Assembly (NCBI GenBank): GCA_035515795.1
Contig: DATJAY010000039.1
Location: 1-64,000 of the forward strand
DNA length: 64,000 bases
Reading direction: 5' to 3'
DNA from: Candidatus Acidiferrales bacterium
GTDB lineage: Bacteria > Bacteroidota > Ignavibacteria > Kryptoniales > JAKASW01
The translations under genes and the position numbers were made by a program. The notes below the pieces were generated by a model. The model worked only from the letters and a program-made list of their open reading frames with translations. It had not been told where the DNA came from and made no database searches. Shown here one piece after another: positions 25,945 through 34,762 of this stretch; positions within the stretch are counted from its first letter, which is position 1, and every line of letters starts with the position of its first letter.

Positions 25945-27251
25945 AAATTTTTAGTCTGGTAAAGAATAAAATTACCAGGATTCAATTCTTTGAACACTAG
26001 ACTTTTCCCGTGATTAGGGTAGTACCATATCTCATACGTCCCATCTCTGCGAAATTCTCGTTCAACATTTGTCGGTTTGCCAAATAATATATATGCTTTC
26101 CCGCGGTCTGTCGCCGTTCCATCATCTATCGATACTGTTCTAAAATGTTCAAATGCATAGTCGGCTCTCTCGTAAAACTCCGCCTCGAGCTCGTTATATG
26201 CGGCCTTGGGGGTCGGACTGTGGGACTTCCAGTATTGATCGAATTTTTCTTTCTTTTCTTTATCGTTTCCCGAATTTAAGTATGAAAATACAGAATCGGA
26301 CACAATGTATTTCAGCAGTGAAATAGCAGTCTTGGGGTCCTTTAGTGTGAATGGTTTGTCAACCCACGAGTAATTGAAATATGTCTTATCCGTCTTTCCG
26401 TTCAGGTTCGCTTCGAGGCAGTAACTTCCTTCTACGAGGGAATCGATCTCGAATTTTCCTGAGTACAACGAGTGACCCCGATCTGCATCTACTCGTAGCG
26501 AAAACGTTCCGTCTGAGTCTACTGGGATCAGTCTACCTTTCCGCGGTGATAAGGAATCTGATATTATATCGGTTCCTAAAACTGTCTCGAGGCTCAAGTG
26601 TATAACTTGCGCCGTGGTATCGGACATAATAACGGCAAAGGTGATTGGGCGAGGGAAAACTGCCGTATTATCCGTGAAATTCGGGTAGAAAGCGTTCCTA
26701 TCCAACGAATCCGCGAAAGTTATCGACAATATATTTAAAGGATTCGTCACATTGAGATTTCTTGTCTCCGTGTGAGCAATATAAGTCATTTGTTGATTGT
26801 CGTCCCTGACCTCAGCCGATACTCTATATACTGATTTCGGCAGTGTCATTGTGATGATATTTTCAGCCAGACGTTTTGAATCCTGAGTGGTCGCAAAATC
26901 CTTCGCCGCGACAGTGCGTTCGCTCAGCTTATGATGATTTACTGCCGTTGCGGAATCAGTCGCATCGATTGAAAATGACAAGTCAGCTTCAAATCTTTCG
27001 AGTCCCGCCGAGCCTTCAGGAGTATAATTTGTCCTGGTAAAAATAAGTCTATTGTATGGGATTGCATAACCAAAGGAGACGGTCACACTGTCTTTGGAGG
27101 AGGCAAGCACCCAGGAAGCTACATGGAAATTTTCCTTCTGGGTAAGCGGCTGGGTCCAAACGAAACCAATCGGGACAAACACAGCTGCCACGAGTGGGAA
27201 GAGCAAAAAAAACTTATGAATGGATTTATCCATCATACCGAAAATGGTCAT
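25941..27251 (-). CDS. GWxTD-family secreted protein
   Basis: A 436-residue exported protein. The N-terminus has a hydrophobic signal segment (HKFFLLFPLVAAVFVPIGFVW); start could be the ATG at 27251 or 27236. The middle is beta-rich with no enzyme motif. The C-terminal ~110 residues match the GWxTD domain: a YWKSHSPTP-containing helix, TDRGKAYILFGKPTNVE and GTYEIWYYPNHG. The name-giving GWxTD reads GTATD here. The family is widespread in FCB-group and related bacteria and its function is not known. It overlaps pdxA by 4 bp and has its own promoter. Confidence 0.82.
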   Translation of the reverse strand: MTIFGMMDKSIHKFFLLFPLVAAVFVPIGFVWTQPLTQKENFHVASWVLASSKDSVTVSFGYAIPYNRLIFTRTNYTPEGSAGLERFEADLSFSIDATDSATAVNHHKLSERTVAAKDFATTQDSKRLAENIITMTLPKSVYRVSAEVRDDNQQMTYIAHTETRNLNVTNPLNILSITFADSLDRNAFYPNFTDNTAVFPRPITFAVIMSDTTAQVIHLSLETVLGTDIISDSLSPRKGRLIPVDSDGTFSLRVDADRGHSLYSGKFEIDSLVEGSYCLEANLNGKTDKTYFNYSWVDKPFTLKDPKTAISLLKYIVSDSVFSYLNSGNDKEKKEKFDQYWKSHSPTPKAAYNELEAEFYERADYAFEHFRTVSIDDGTATDRGKAYILFGKPTNVEREFRRDGTYEIWYYPNHGKSLVFKELNPGNFILYQTKNL

Positions 27252-27262
27252 CGTTCCGAATA

Positions 27263-27291
27263 AAGTTAATCAGCGGCCGAGTTTTTATCAA
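27263..27291 (-). promoter_or_regulatory. Promoter for the GWxTD-pdxA-methyltransferase-ftsE operon
   Basis: On the minus strand TTGATA (27291-27286) and TAACTT (27268-27263), 17-bp spacer. It lies immediately downstream of the terminator hairpin at 27293-27327, so one unit ends and the next begins within 65 bp. The predicted start is only about 5 nt before the ATG at 27251, or ~20 nt before the ATG at 27236. Confidence 0.55.
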
Positions 27292-27292
27292 A

Positions 27293-27327
27293 GCCGGGAT
27301 TTAGCAATTCATTTGCTGAATCCCGGC
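27293..27327 (-). terminator. Strong stem-loop ending the ALDH-bshB1 transcript
   Basis: A 15-bp stem (GCCGGGATTTAGCAA / TTGCTGAATCCCGGC on the plus strand, one G-T pair) with a 5-nt loop. On the minus strand it follows bshB1 by ~70 bp and is followed by CTTTGAT, an imperfect T-tract. Best read as a rho-independent terminator; a dispersed stem-loop repeat is the alternative. Confidence 0.6.
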
Positions 27328-27399
27328 GCGATGTCCTCCGAACGGATATAGCGGAAAGGATTTGTGATGGAACTCGATAATATTCCCAAAAAAATATTT

Positions 27400-28104
27400 C
27401 TACACCAGGCAATCAAAATTGGACACGGTCAACGGCTCCGTTGTCCAGAAGGGTTCCGCGTACCTGACGCCCGCCTGCCGGCCATGATATCTCATCCGAC
27501 CAAAAAGGTACTCGAGAAACTCCGGTGTGGAAAGTGCCGTTTCAGGGTCTTTGCTTGAAGGGTTGAAAAATTGTGACTTATGCGCCTTGATCGCTGCCAC
27601 CTTGGTTTCGTAATCGTTTGAAATATCGACATAAATCATCGGTCGAAAGGCTCGATGCTGCATGTAGTAAAAGGCTCGCCTGGGTCTGTGGGGAGAAAGT
27701 TTTCCAGTTCTCAATTTCACGAGGCCGGAATAAAAGACGGCTTCGCTTACAAGCTGATGGGTGTGTACATGGTCAGGATGGCGTTCCTCTTTGAACGGCG
27801 CGAAAACAATCTCCGGTTGGTGCCTTCTTAACAATTCGATGATCTTCAAGAGGTTTTTTCTTGAGAGTTCAATATCCGAGTCTGGGATTCCAAGATTTAT
27901 CCTTGTGTCTGCACCGAGGATTTTTGCGGCTTCTTTTGCCTCGTTTGCTCTTATTGCCGCATTGCCCCGCGTCCCCATTTCACCGCGGGTCAGGTCGATG
28001 ATGCCGAACGGTTTTCCGTTTCTGTTCAACATAGACAACGTTCCTCCACAGCTCATTTCGACATCATCGGGATGAGCACCGAAGGCGAGTGCGTATAGTT
28101 TCAT
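27400..28104 (-). CDS. bshB1: Bacillithiol biosynthesis deacetylase BshB1
   Basis: A 234-residue zinc deacetylase of the LmbE/PIG-L family that removes acetate from GlcNAc-malate on the way to bacillithiol. Zinc ligands are in GAHPDDVEMSCGG and HPDHVHTH. BshB1-type features are LTRGEMGTRGN, RINLGIPDSDI, FAPFKEERHPDH, YYMQH and FWTTEPL near the end. The start overlaps the aldehyde dehydrogenase stop by 4 bp. bshA and bshC are not in the window. It suggests bacillithiol is the low-molecular-weight thiol of this organism. Confidence 0.9.
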   Translation of the reverse strand: MKLYALAFGAHPDDVEMSCGGTLSMLNRNGKPFGIIDLTRGEMGTRGNAAIRANEAKEAAKILGADTRINLGIPDSDIELSRKNLLKIIELLRRHQPEIVFAPFKEERHPDHVHTHQLVSEAVFYSGLVKLRTGKLSPHRPRRAFYYMQHRAFRPMIYVDISNDYETKVAAIKAHKSQFFNPSSKDPETALSTPEFLEYLFGRMRYHGRQAGVRYAEPFWTTEPLTVSNFDCLV

Positions 28105-29639
28105 ATCTTTTTTATCCTTAAGTATTTCGGTAAAAGTTTGAGTAATGCATTCATCTTGTAAAGAAAATTTGCCGCAAAAAGGAAGTCCGTAGCGGATTCA
28201 AAAAAACTGGACATATCTGTGCTGTAACTGTACCACCATAACTTCTTTAGGCGTGGGGCGCGTTCAATTTCATAATACTTCGTGTAAACCATCTCGAGAA
28301 GTCCTTCTCTTCCGTGAACGCGGCCGTTGCCGCTTTGTTTTACGCCGCCTACAATGCCGTCACTCATCCCGTAATAACTGATCGCATCATTCACGATTGC
28401 CGCGCCCGCATGAAGCTTTTTTGCGATCGCTAAGCCGCGCTTCCTGCTGCCGGTCCACACACTGACGGATAATCCGAACCGCGAGCCGTTTGCAAGACTG
28501 ACGGCTTCCTCATCCGAACCGAATTTAAGGATTGGAAGAACCGGCCCGAAGGTCTCTTCATTCATTATGGTTGAATTCACCGGCACATCCGTCAGGATAG
28601 TAGGCTGGATGAAGTGAGCTGGATTGTCTGAAAAAATTCCGCCTGCAACTATTCTTGCGCCTCGTTGAACGGCATCTTCGACATGCCGCTTTACAACGTC
28701 GAATTGCGCCCGATGGATCATCGCTCCGAGATCTGTTTCAATTCCAGATCCTAACCTGAGTTCCTTCGTCTTTTGTCTCGTCAATTCGACGAATTGGTCA
28801 TAGATTTTTTCATGTACAAAGCATCGTTCGATGGAGACACAAGTCTGACCCGCATTCATGAACGCGCCCCATATAGCTCCGCTTGCCGCAGATTCAATGT
28901 GTGCATCATCGAGAACTATCATCGCGTCCTTGCCTCCGAGTTCTAACGAAACGGGAGTCAAATCCCGTGCTGCAAGCTCTGACACCCTTCTCCCCGTCGG
29001 GGTGCTTCCTGTAAAGAAAAGTTTGTCCACACCTGAAGAAACCAACGAAGAGCCAACTTCGCTTCCGCCCTGGATGATGTTGAATACGTTTTCGGGAACC
29101 CCCGCTTCCTGGAGGAGTTCAGAGATCCTTTCTCCGACAATTGGTGTGAACTCGGAAGGTTTGAAAACTACGGTGTTGCCCGCAAGAAGAGCTGGAACTA
29201 TTTGTCCCAAGGGAAGTAGAACCGGGTAATTCCATGGCGATATTATCCCGACGACTCCGTACGGTTCCTTAGCAACCCAGGCTTTCTTGGTCCTTAGTAG
29301 AGGAAGAGTGATCTTGACATTACGATGCCGCAGTATTCGACGAGATTTTTTTGAGTAATAATTTATCATGTCAAGAGTGGGTATGATTTCAGATGCGTAC
29401 GCTTCCACAACCGGCTTGCCATTCTCTCGAGAAATCAGATCTGCGATCTCCCGTTTTCGTGTAAAAAATATCCGACCAAATTCTCTGATTATTTGAACGC
29501 GACGACCGTGAGGCAATTGCATCCACTCTTTTTGAATCTGTCGTGCATCCTCAACAATCCGTGAAATGCGGGAAGGGGAAGTGGATTCAACACATCCTAT
29601 CGATTGGCCCGTACCTGGACTTGTGGACTCAATTTGCAC
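28101..29639 (-). CDS. NAD(P)-dependent aldehyde dehydrogenase
   Basis: A 512-residue aldehyde dehydrogenase. PWNYPV and GNTVVFKPSEFTP bind cofactor, FTGSTPTGRRV is the Rossmann glycine motif, SLELGGKDAMIVL holds the general-base Glu, and NAGQTCVSIERCFV holds the catalytic Cys. The C-terminus is ~50 residues longer than the core (LKKLWWYSYST to LPKYLRIKKI), hydrophobic and basic, and may bind membrane as in fatty-aldehyde dehydrogenases. The GTG at 29639 lies about 5 nt after a predicted -10 element, so the transcript may be leaderless. Substrate unknown. Confidence 0.9.
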   Translation of the reverse strand: MQIESTSPGTGQSIGCVESTSPSRISRIVEDARQIQKEWMQLPHGRRVQIIREFGRIFFTRKREIADLISRENGKPVVEAYASEIIPTLDMINYYSKKSRRILRHRNVKITLPLLRTKKAWVAKEPYGVVGIISPWNYPVLLPLGQIVPALLAGNTVVFKPSEFTPIVGERISELLQEAGVPENVFNIIQGGSEVGSSLVSSGVDKLFFTGSTPTGRRVSELAARDLTPVSLELGGKDAMIVLDDAHIESAASGAIWGAFMNAGQTCVSIERCFVHEKIYDQFVELTRQKTKELRLGSGIETDLGAMIHRAQFDVVKRHVEDAVQRGARIVAGGIFSDNPAHFIQPTILTDVPVNSTIMNEETFGPVLPILKFGSDEEAVSLANGSRFGLSVSVWTGSRKRGLAIAKKLHAGAAIVNDAISYYGMSDGIVGGVKQSGNGRVHGREGLLEMVYTKYYEIERAPRLKKLWWYSYSTDMSSFFESATDFLFAANFLYKMNALLKLLPKYLRIKKI

Positions 29640-29644
29640 CAGGG

Positions 29645-29673
29645 AATTTAAAGTTTAACCTATTGTGATTCAA
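29645..29673 (-). promoter_or_regulatory. Promoter for the ALDH-bshB1 operon
   Basis: On the minus strand TTGAAT (29673-29668) and TAAATT (29650-29645), 17-bp spacer. The GTG start codon at 29639 follows almost directly. A 13-bp palindrome AGAGGACTCCTCT (29682-29694) lies just upstream, between this promoter and the divergent gene at 29805, and could be an operator. Confidence 0.5.
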
Positions 29674-29804
29674 ACAATTGCAGAGGACTCCTCTCATTTT
29701 TCCGAGAAAATTTTATCTCATGACGTGTTAGTAATATTTACTTAATTCTATTATATTCTACGCAAAATGATTAGATGTAAGCGCCGCCTTTCCTAAATCC
29801 TCAA

Positions 29805-31478
29805 ATGAACGAACAACCAAAGAAGCCGGTAAAGCGATATGTGTTTGACGACCTGAGCTCCCAGTACTACGCCGAATATGACGAGCCTCAAGTCAGTCAG
29901 GCGGAGAAAGTATCGATTCGGCAGTCTCCTGAGTCACAGAGGACATTCGTTCCGAAAAAAGAAGGGCCACGGTTCAGCATCATCGACACTTTTTATTTCA
30001 AGCCGGATGAGCACGCTCCAGCCGAACCTCGCGCTGAATTTCATTCGATCTTGCACAAGCTCCTCGAACTGGTGCAAGAAGTTTTGTTTGCAAACACAAC
30101 GGTTCTCTTCTGGGTCATCAAGGAAAGAAAAATCTTGGCGGTTGCGGACAAGATAACGAACTCGAGCACGTTCACAAAAGAATTGCGGTTTCCGATCGGC
30201 AACGATGTCATAAGCAGGATTGCACTGAGTGGAAAACCGGAAATAATTTCAGAGATAAACCCGGCCTCCGAAATCGACGTCGTACCTTATTATGAATCGC
30301 CGGCAGGAGTGAAAAGTCTTATCGGCGTTCCGATCTTTTATCATGAAGATGTGATTGCTATCCTGGCGGCAGACAGTTTAGCCGACGAAGGGTTCGGGCG
30401 GGAGACAGTACCGTTGCTTGGAAACTTCACTCGGCTGTTTTCAGCAGTCTTGCGCGCACTGACGGACAAATACGACTTGGCCGTGACAAAGACTGCGTTT
30501 GGTTCTCTCAAGTGGCTCGCGAACGAATTGATGTCGAAGAGCGATCTTGAGTCGATTCTCACGACAATTGTTACGGCAGTATCCGACACCGTGGATGCTG
30601 AATTCGTGACGCTGGTTTCTCAGAGCGATTTGTATTCATGGACTGTCTCCCGCGTTATGAAACGTTCTGGCGCCGAATACGTAGAGGAAGGGTGTAAAAT
30701 CGGATTGAATGAAACTCTTGCAGGAAAGGCAATCAGAGAAAACAGGCCGCTTCACATGGAAGATCTTTCGAAGGTTGAGGAACACCGGTTTACTCAAAGC
30801 GAACCTTCGGGAAAAGGATCGTTTGTAGCCATACCAATCTCCGGTTTGCACGAATGTTTCGGCTTGGTGACTGTCGAAAGCCTGGGCCCAGCAAAATTTT
30901 CGTCGCTTGAGGTTGATGGGATAAAACAACTCGTAAATCTCGGAGCCCTCGCTGCAGAGGTCAATTCCGCTAACCAGCTTATCGATAACTTCATCGTGTT
31001 CGACAAAGTCACACGAACGTTGAATAAGAAATTTTTCCTCGAAAGGCTTGAGGAGGAGATCGGCAGGATCGCGGATCTTGGAATAAAAAGTGTACTGGTC
31101 TTGATAGGGTTGGATAGAGTTGACGATATCCGCAACAGGTTTTCCAATGAGGGGGTCGATTATATTCTCTCGGATGTCGCGGAAATTGTAAGAGGATGGT
31201 TGAAACCTTACGATGCAATCGGGAAGGTTTCGGCACATTCGTTCGGCGTGATACTCGAGGGTTTTTCCCAGCATGAAGCGCTTGCCTGGGGAGAGAAATT
31301 TAGAAAAAATCTGGCCACGAAAGTTTATCAAATTGGGAGTCGAAACTATATGGCAACCATCAGTGTTGCTGTTTTGAACATCGACGGGAAAAATGATCCA
31401 TCTGAGTTCTTGATCACAGCTCAAAAAGTTCTTCAGCGCGCTCACACGAGCGGCGGGAATGTCGTCAAGATATTATAA
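29805..31478 (+). CDS. GAF-GAF-degenerate GGDEF protein
   Basis: A 557-residue soluble signalling protein. After a charged, low-complexity N-terminus (~70 residues) come two GAF domains (~80-225 and ~235-390, with LIGVPIFYHEDVIAILAADS and FVAIPISGLHECFGLVTVES), then a GGDEF-fold domain (VTRTLNKKFFLERLEEEI ... VLVLIGLDRVDDIRNRF). The catalytic GGDEF loop reads SAHSF within GKVSAHSFGVIL, so it should not make cyclic di-GMP. It may bind a nucleotide or act as an interaction module. Divergent from the aldehyde dehydrogenase and 29 bp before a zinc-ribbon peptide gene. Confidence 0.83.
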   Translation: MNEQPKKPVKRYVFDDLSSQYYAEYDEPQVSQAEKVSIRQSPESQRTFVPKKEGPRFSIIDTFYFKPDEHAPAEPRAEFHSILHKLLELVQEVLFANTTVLFWVIKERKILAVADKITNSSTFTKELRFPIGNDVISRIALSGKPEIISEINPASEIDVVPYYESPAGVKSLIGVPIFYHEDVIAILAADSLADEGFGRETVPLLGNFTRLFSAVLRALTDKYDLAVTKTAFGSLKWLANELMSKSDLESILTTIVTAVSDTVDAEFVTLVSQSDLYSWTVSRVMKRSGAEYVEEGCKIGLNETLAGKAIRENRPLHMEDLSKVEEHRFTQSEPSGKGSFVAIPISGLHECFGLVTVESLGPAKFSSLEVDGIKQLVNLGALAAEVNSANQLIDNFIVFDKVTRTLNKKFFLERLEEEIGRIADLGIKSVLVLIGLDRVDDIRNRFSNEGVDYILSDVAEIVRGWLKPYDAIGKVSAHSFGVILEGFSQHEALAWGEKFRKNLATKVYQIGSRNYMATISVAVLNIDGKNDPSEFLITAQKVLQRAHTSGGNVVKIL

Positions 31479-31507
31479 TTGTTTGCAAATAGTTTGGAGA
31501 AAATGGA

Positions 31508-31705
31508 ATGGCAAAGACAACAAGTTTTGCGGAAAAAGCAGCGAAAGCAATAGCAGGGAAAAAAGGATCCGAGTGTCCGAAATGCGGCGAGTTGATGCAA
31601 AATGTCCTCGTGATCTCTGCGGAAAAAACTCAAAAGGCAAGCTACAAGTACAACCAGCGGTTTGTCAGAGTCTGTAAGTGCAACGAAAAAGAAATTTACG
31701 CCTAA
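31508..31705 (+). CDS. Small zinc-ribbon-like protein (65 aa), function unknown
   Basis: A 65-residue basic protein with a CPKCG knuckle and a CKC pair near the C-terminus (CPKCGELMQNVLVIS ... FVRVCKCNEKEIYA), suggesting a four-cysteine zinc ribbon. A GGAGAAAA-type ribosome-binding site precedes the ATG. It sits between the GAF protein and rpoD on the same strand. A role in translation or transcription is conceivable from size and fold only. I do not recognise a named family. Confidence 0.65.
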   Translation: MAKTTSFAEKAAKAIAGKKGSECPKCGELMQNVLVISAEKTQKASYKYNQRFVRVCKCNEKEIYA

Positions 31706-31901
31706 ATACCCACAGTTCATAGTTCCTGGCTCATCGCGGATGTTTCAAAGTCTTGCGGTATCCGTGTGCGAAGTAATCTACTGCTTGTGGATTATTCAGG
31801 GAATAAAGCTGTCCAATTTTTTGTTAATACCATAGATAGGAAAATTTGCTGGGTTTACGGTGAAAATCCTGCGAGATTACAAAAACGAACGAGGAAAATA
31901 G

Positions 31902-32759
31902 ATGATTAAGGTCGGTAAACAATATCCGTCCCGGGAAAACCAGACGATCGACAAGTATCTCCAAGAAATTGGGAAGGTCGACCTTTTGACTCCTGAGGAG
32001 GAAATTGAACTGGCAATCAAAGTTCGCGAAAACGACCAAAGAGCACTGGAGAAGTTGATCAAGGCTAATTTGAGGTTCGTGGTTAGCGTCGCAAAACAAT
32101 ATCAAAACCAGGGCCTTTCTCTAGGAGATTTGATTAATGAAGGCAACCTAGGGCTAATCAAGGCAGCGAAGCGTTTCGACCCGACGCGCGGGTTTAAATT
32201 TATTTCCTATGCGGTATGGTGGATTCGTCAGTCTATTCTCCAGGCTCTCGCGGAACAATCCAGGATCGTTCGTCTGCCGCTGAACCGCGTCGGCGCTTTG
32301 AACAAGATCGGCAAGAAGTTCAGTGAGCTTGAACAGGAATTTGAGCGCGAGCCAAGCCCTTCCGAAATCGCGGAACAGCTCGACATGAGCCTTTATGAAG
32401 TTGACAAGACTCTGCAGATCTCCGGCCGCCATCTTTCCGTAGATCAGCCGTTTGTCCAGGGTGAAGATAACAAGCTGTTAGACGTGATGGCTGATGACAA
32501 CCAGCTGCCACCTGACCACATCTTGATGAAGGAATCGTTAAGGGTTGAAGTTGAACGTGCTCTCAAGTCTCTGACCGACAGGGAAGCCGAGGTCATCAGA
32601 TTGTACTTCGGAATTGAGCGAGAACATCCACTTACACTGGAGGAGATTGGAGAAAAATTCAATCTTACCCGTGAACGTGTGAGGCAGATTAAAGAAAAGG
32701 CGATTCGGCGCCTTCGTCATGCTACTCGCAGCAAAGCTCTGAGAGCATATCTAGGGTAG
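31902..32759 (+). CDS. rpoD: Primary RNA polymerase sigma factor, short RpoD/SigA
   Basis: A 285-residue sigma-70 factor. Region 1.2 is [22 protein letters not shown], region 2 is [57 protein letters not shown] (split here into known blocks), region 3 follows, and region 4 ends in [30 protein letters not shown]. Region 1.1 and the long non-conserved region are absent, as in the primary sigma factors of Bacteroidota and Chlorobi. GAGGAAAATAG precedes the ATG. The 196-bp leader upstream shows no promoter I trust. Probably the factor that reads the TTG-N20-TAnnTT promoters. Confidence 0.95.
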   Translation: MIKVGKQYPSRENQTIDKYLQEIGKVDLLTPEEEIELAIKVRENDQRALEKLIKANLRFVVSVAKQYQNQGLSLGDLINEGNLGLIKAAKRFDPTRGFKFISYAVWWIRQSILQALAEQSRIVRLPLNRVGALNKIGKKFSELEQEFEREPSPSEIAEQLDMSLYEVDKTLQISGRHLSVDQPFVQGEDNKLLDVMADDNQLPPDHILMKESLRVEVERALKSLTDREAEVIRLYFGIEREHPLTLEEIGEKFNLTRERVRQIKEKAIRRLRHATRSKALRAYLG

Positions 32760-32765
32760 TTTACA

Positions 32766-32801
32766 CAGGCGCAGGTCGGGCAGCACGCTCGACCTGCCTG
32801 T
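32766..32801 (+). terminator. Stem-loop after rpoD
   Basis: GCAGGTCG (32771-32778) pairs with CGACCTGC (32790-32797) across an 11-nt loop; ACAG and CTGT extend the stem after a 2-nt bulge. It begins 12 nt after the rpoD stop. The only T-run nearby is four T about 15 nt later, so termination may be weak or partial. Confidence 0.45.
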
Positions 32802-32821
32802 TCGTTGGGGGCTTTTCCTGT

Positions 32822-34762
32822 TTGAAAAATTTTTCGGGAATGTTATCTTCATTTACCAAACAGGCTGAAATGCAAGATATCTCTTTTGAGGAGGAGCGTG
32901 TCCTCTTGCTGGAAGATTCGACCGAGCTGCGCGACAAGCTGGTACGCGCCCTGAAATCGACAAAGATTTCTGTTGAAGCTCTTTCAAATTCCGACGGGCT
33001 CACAAAGAAACTGATCGATGGGAAGGTTGATGTCCTTGTAATAGATTACGATCTTGGGGTGGGCGATGTGTCGGTCATAATCAGGACAGTAAAAGAGATC
33101 GATCCCTTTCTCCCGATTGTGTTGATATCGAGGGACTTCTCGGATCATATATTTCGCGAGAATGCTCGGATCGGAGCGGACGCGTACATTCCGCTGACCG
33201 GAGTTTCTTTTAAAATGCTTCCTGCTATTCTCATGGATAGAATCAAGACCCAGGGAATATTGAGGGAGGCTACATATTCACGCCGCCAATCAACTCTGAA
33301 GTCATTTCAAATTGAGATACTATCGTCCCTCGTCCGCAAAATGGTGGAAACGAATGATCTCAGATCAGTTATGCAGGAGCTCGCGCAGCAAATCGTCAAG
33401 AGGTTGGACATGAAAGCGGCGAGTCTCCAGCGGTTCATAAAGCACAGGAATGGTTTTGCGGTATATGGAATGTATCCTCAAGGAAGGCTCCTCAGATTTG
33501 TAAAAAAGTTCTTCGACATTTCATCCGAGTCATTTACTTTTCCGTTTGATCCCCCGCATTGCATAGTGGATCAGTACACGGCCGCGAGGAAACCATGGGT
33601 AGGTTATGATTTTGCAGATGTATTTGGGACGACGGTGCCAGCTCAGGCTGCTCGACTGATCCAGAAGTTTGCGAGGGTCGAATCAATTTACAACGCCCCG
33701 TTCTATAGCAAAGATGAGTTGCTGGGTGGAATAGTGGTTGGCAACGCCAGAAAGAATTTTACGAACGAGGAGCTTGAGGCATTCGATGCAATTGTCCATG
33801 TGAGTTCATTGTTGTTCGAGTATAATGAGAGCGTAAATTCCCGGATAATTCAAAATGAAAAGTTGAAGGCAATCCATGAAATTAGCGTGCAGCTTCACGA
33901 GAATCTTGAGCCTGCCGATTTGTTTGAATTCATTTATAGAAAGTTGGACGGTTTGATCCCTTCCGATTTGGTCCGGCTGTTTCTTTTTGTAAAGGGAGAA
34001 GAACTCCTTCGGGTCGAGCGGGCAGTTGTAAAGAAGGGGAAATCTGCAAAATCATTTCCCGCGGAGATTCCCCTTGGCAAAGGTTTGATCGGTATTGCGG
34101 CTGCAGAAAAAAAATCTATATTGGAGAACAATTCTCATAAGAATCCTTTATCATTATATGCGGGCGACAGACCCAAACTGGAGCACTTATTAGCTGTACC
34201 CATCCTTCATGGTTCGGAACTTCTCGGGATGATTGCTTTGACAAGATGGAGAAGTGAGGAGTTTGAGGAGTCCGATCTGAGTTCATTGGAGATTTTTGCC
34301 TCACAGTTTGCGATCGCTCTACACAATTCCCAGCTATATGACAGAGTCTCCCGAAGCGAGAGTTTATATCGGCACGTTGTTCAAAATGTCAACGATCCTA
34401 TCATTCTCATCGGAGGAGATAGACGTATCGTTTATGTCAACAGCAGATTCGCAGATGCAAGCGGGTATGAGCAGGAAGAAGTAATAGGCAAGGAGTTTGA
34501 TTTTCTGGTATACCCCGAAGATCGAAAGCTTATCGACAAGTTTTATTCGGATCGGATGAAGGGACGCCCCGCACCTTCTCGCTACGAATTTAGATTTATG
34601 AAAAAGTCCGGGGAAGTCGGGTCCGCCGAGTACAATGTCGCGACAATTTATGACAATGGGGAGATCACCGGGGTACTCGGGATAGCAAGAGAGGTCCATG
34701 ACGATATGAGCGGTGGAAAAAAGGGGGTTTTGACGTATCATAAACCCTCCAAAAATTTGTAG
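32822..34762 (+). CDS. Receiver-GAF-GAF-PAS protein without output domain
   Basis: A 646-residue cytoplasmic protein. A receiver domain at ~25-140 keeps the acidic pocket (LLLEDS) and phospho-acceptor Asp (VIDYDLG) but has YIPLTG where the conserved Lys is expected. Two GAF-like regions (~180-340 and ~360-505, the latter with IPLGKGLIGIAA and LLAVPILHGSELLGMIAL) precede a PAS domain (~515-635: YRHVVQNVNDPIILI, YVNSRFADASGYEQEEVIG, EFRFMKKSGE, GVLGIAREV). It stops soon after PAS, where a kinase or GGDEF would normally follow, and no such domain is encoded in any frame downstream. Start at 32822 or the ATG at 32840. Confidence 0.82.
   Translation: MKNFSGMLSSFTKQAEMQDISFEEERVLLLEDSTELRDKLVRALKSTKISVEALSNSDGLTKKLIDGKVDVLVIDYDLGVGDVSVIIRTVKEIDPFLPIVLISRDFSDHIFRENARIGADAYIPLTGVSFKMLPAILMDRIKTQGILREATYSRRQSTLKSFQIEILSSLVRKMVETNDLRSVMQELAQQIVKRLDMKAASLQRFIKHRNGFAVYGMYPQGRLLRFVKKFFDISSESFTFPFDPPHCIVDQYTAARKPWVGYDFADVFGTTVPAQAARLIQKFARVESIYNAPFYSKDELLGGIVVGNARKNFTNEELEAFDAIVHVSSLLFEYNESVNSRIIQNEKLKAIHEISVQLHENLEPADLFEFIYRKLDGLIPSDLVRLFLFVKGEELLRVERAVVKKGKSAKSFPAEIPLGKGLIGIAAAEKKSILENNSHKNPLSLYAGDRPKLEHLLAVPILHGSELLGMIALTRWRSEEFEESDLSSLEIFASQFAIALHNSQLYDRVSRSESLYRHVVQNVNDPIILIGGDRRIVYVNSRFADASGYEQEEVIGKEFDFLVYPEDRKLIDKFYSDRMKGRPAPSRYEFRFMKKSGEVGSAEYNVATIYDNGEITGVLGIAREVHDDMSGGKKGVLTYHKPSKNL

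Noticed and set aside
30636-31445. 269-codon open frame on the minus strand inside the GAF protein gene
   Set aside because: Shadow of the GAF/GGDEF-fold gene; no family features and no ribosome-binding site.
31706-31901. Promoter of rpoD (TTGTTA at 31821 with AAAATTTG about 20 bp later)
   Set aside because: The downstream element lacks the TA and the spacing is off compared with the other promoters; not called.
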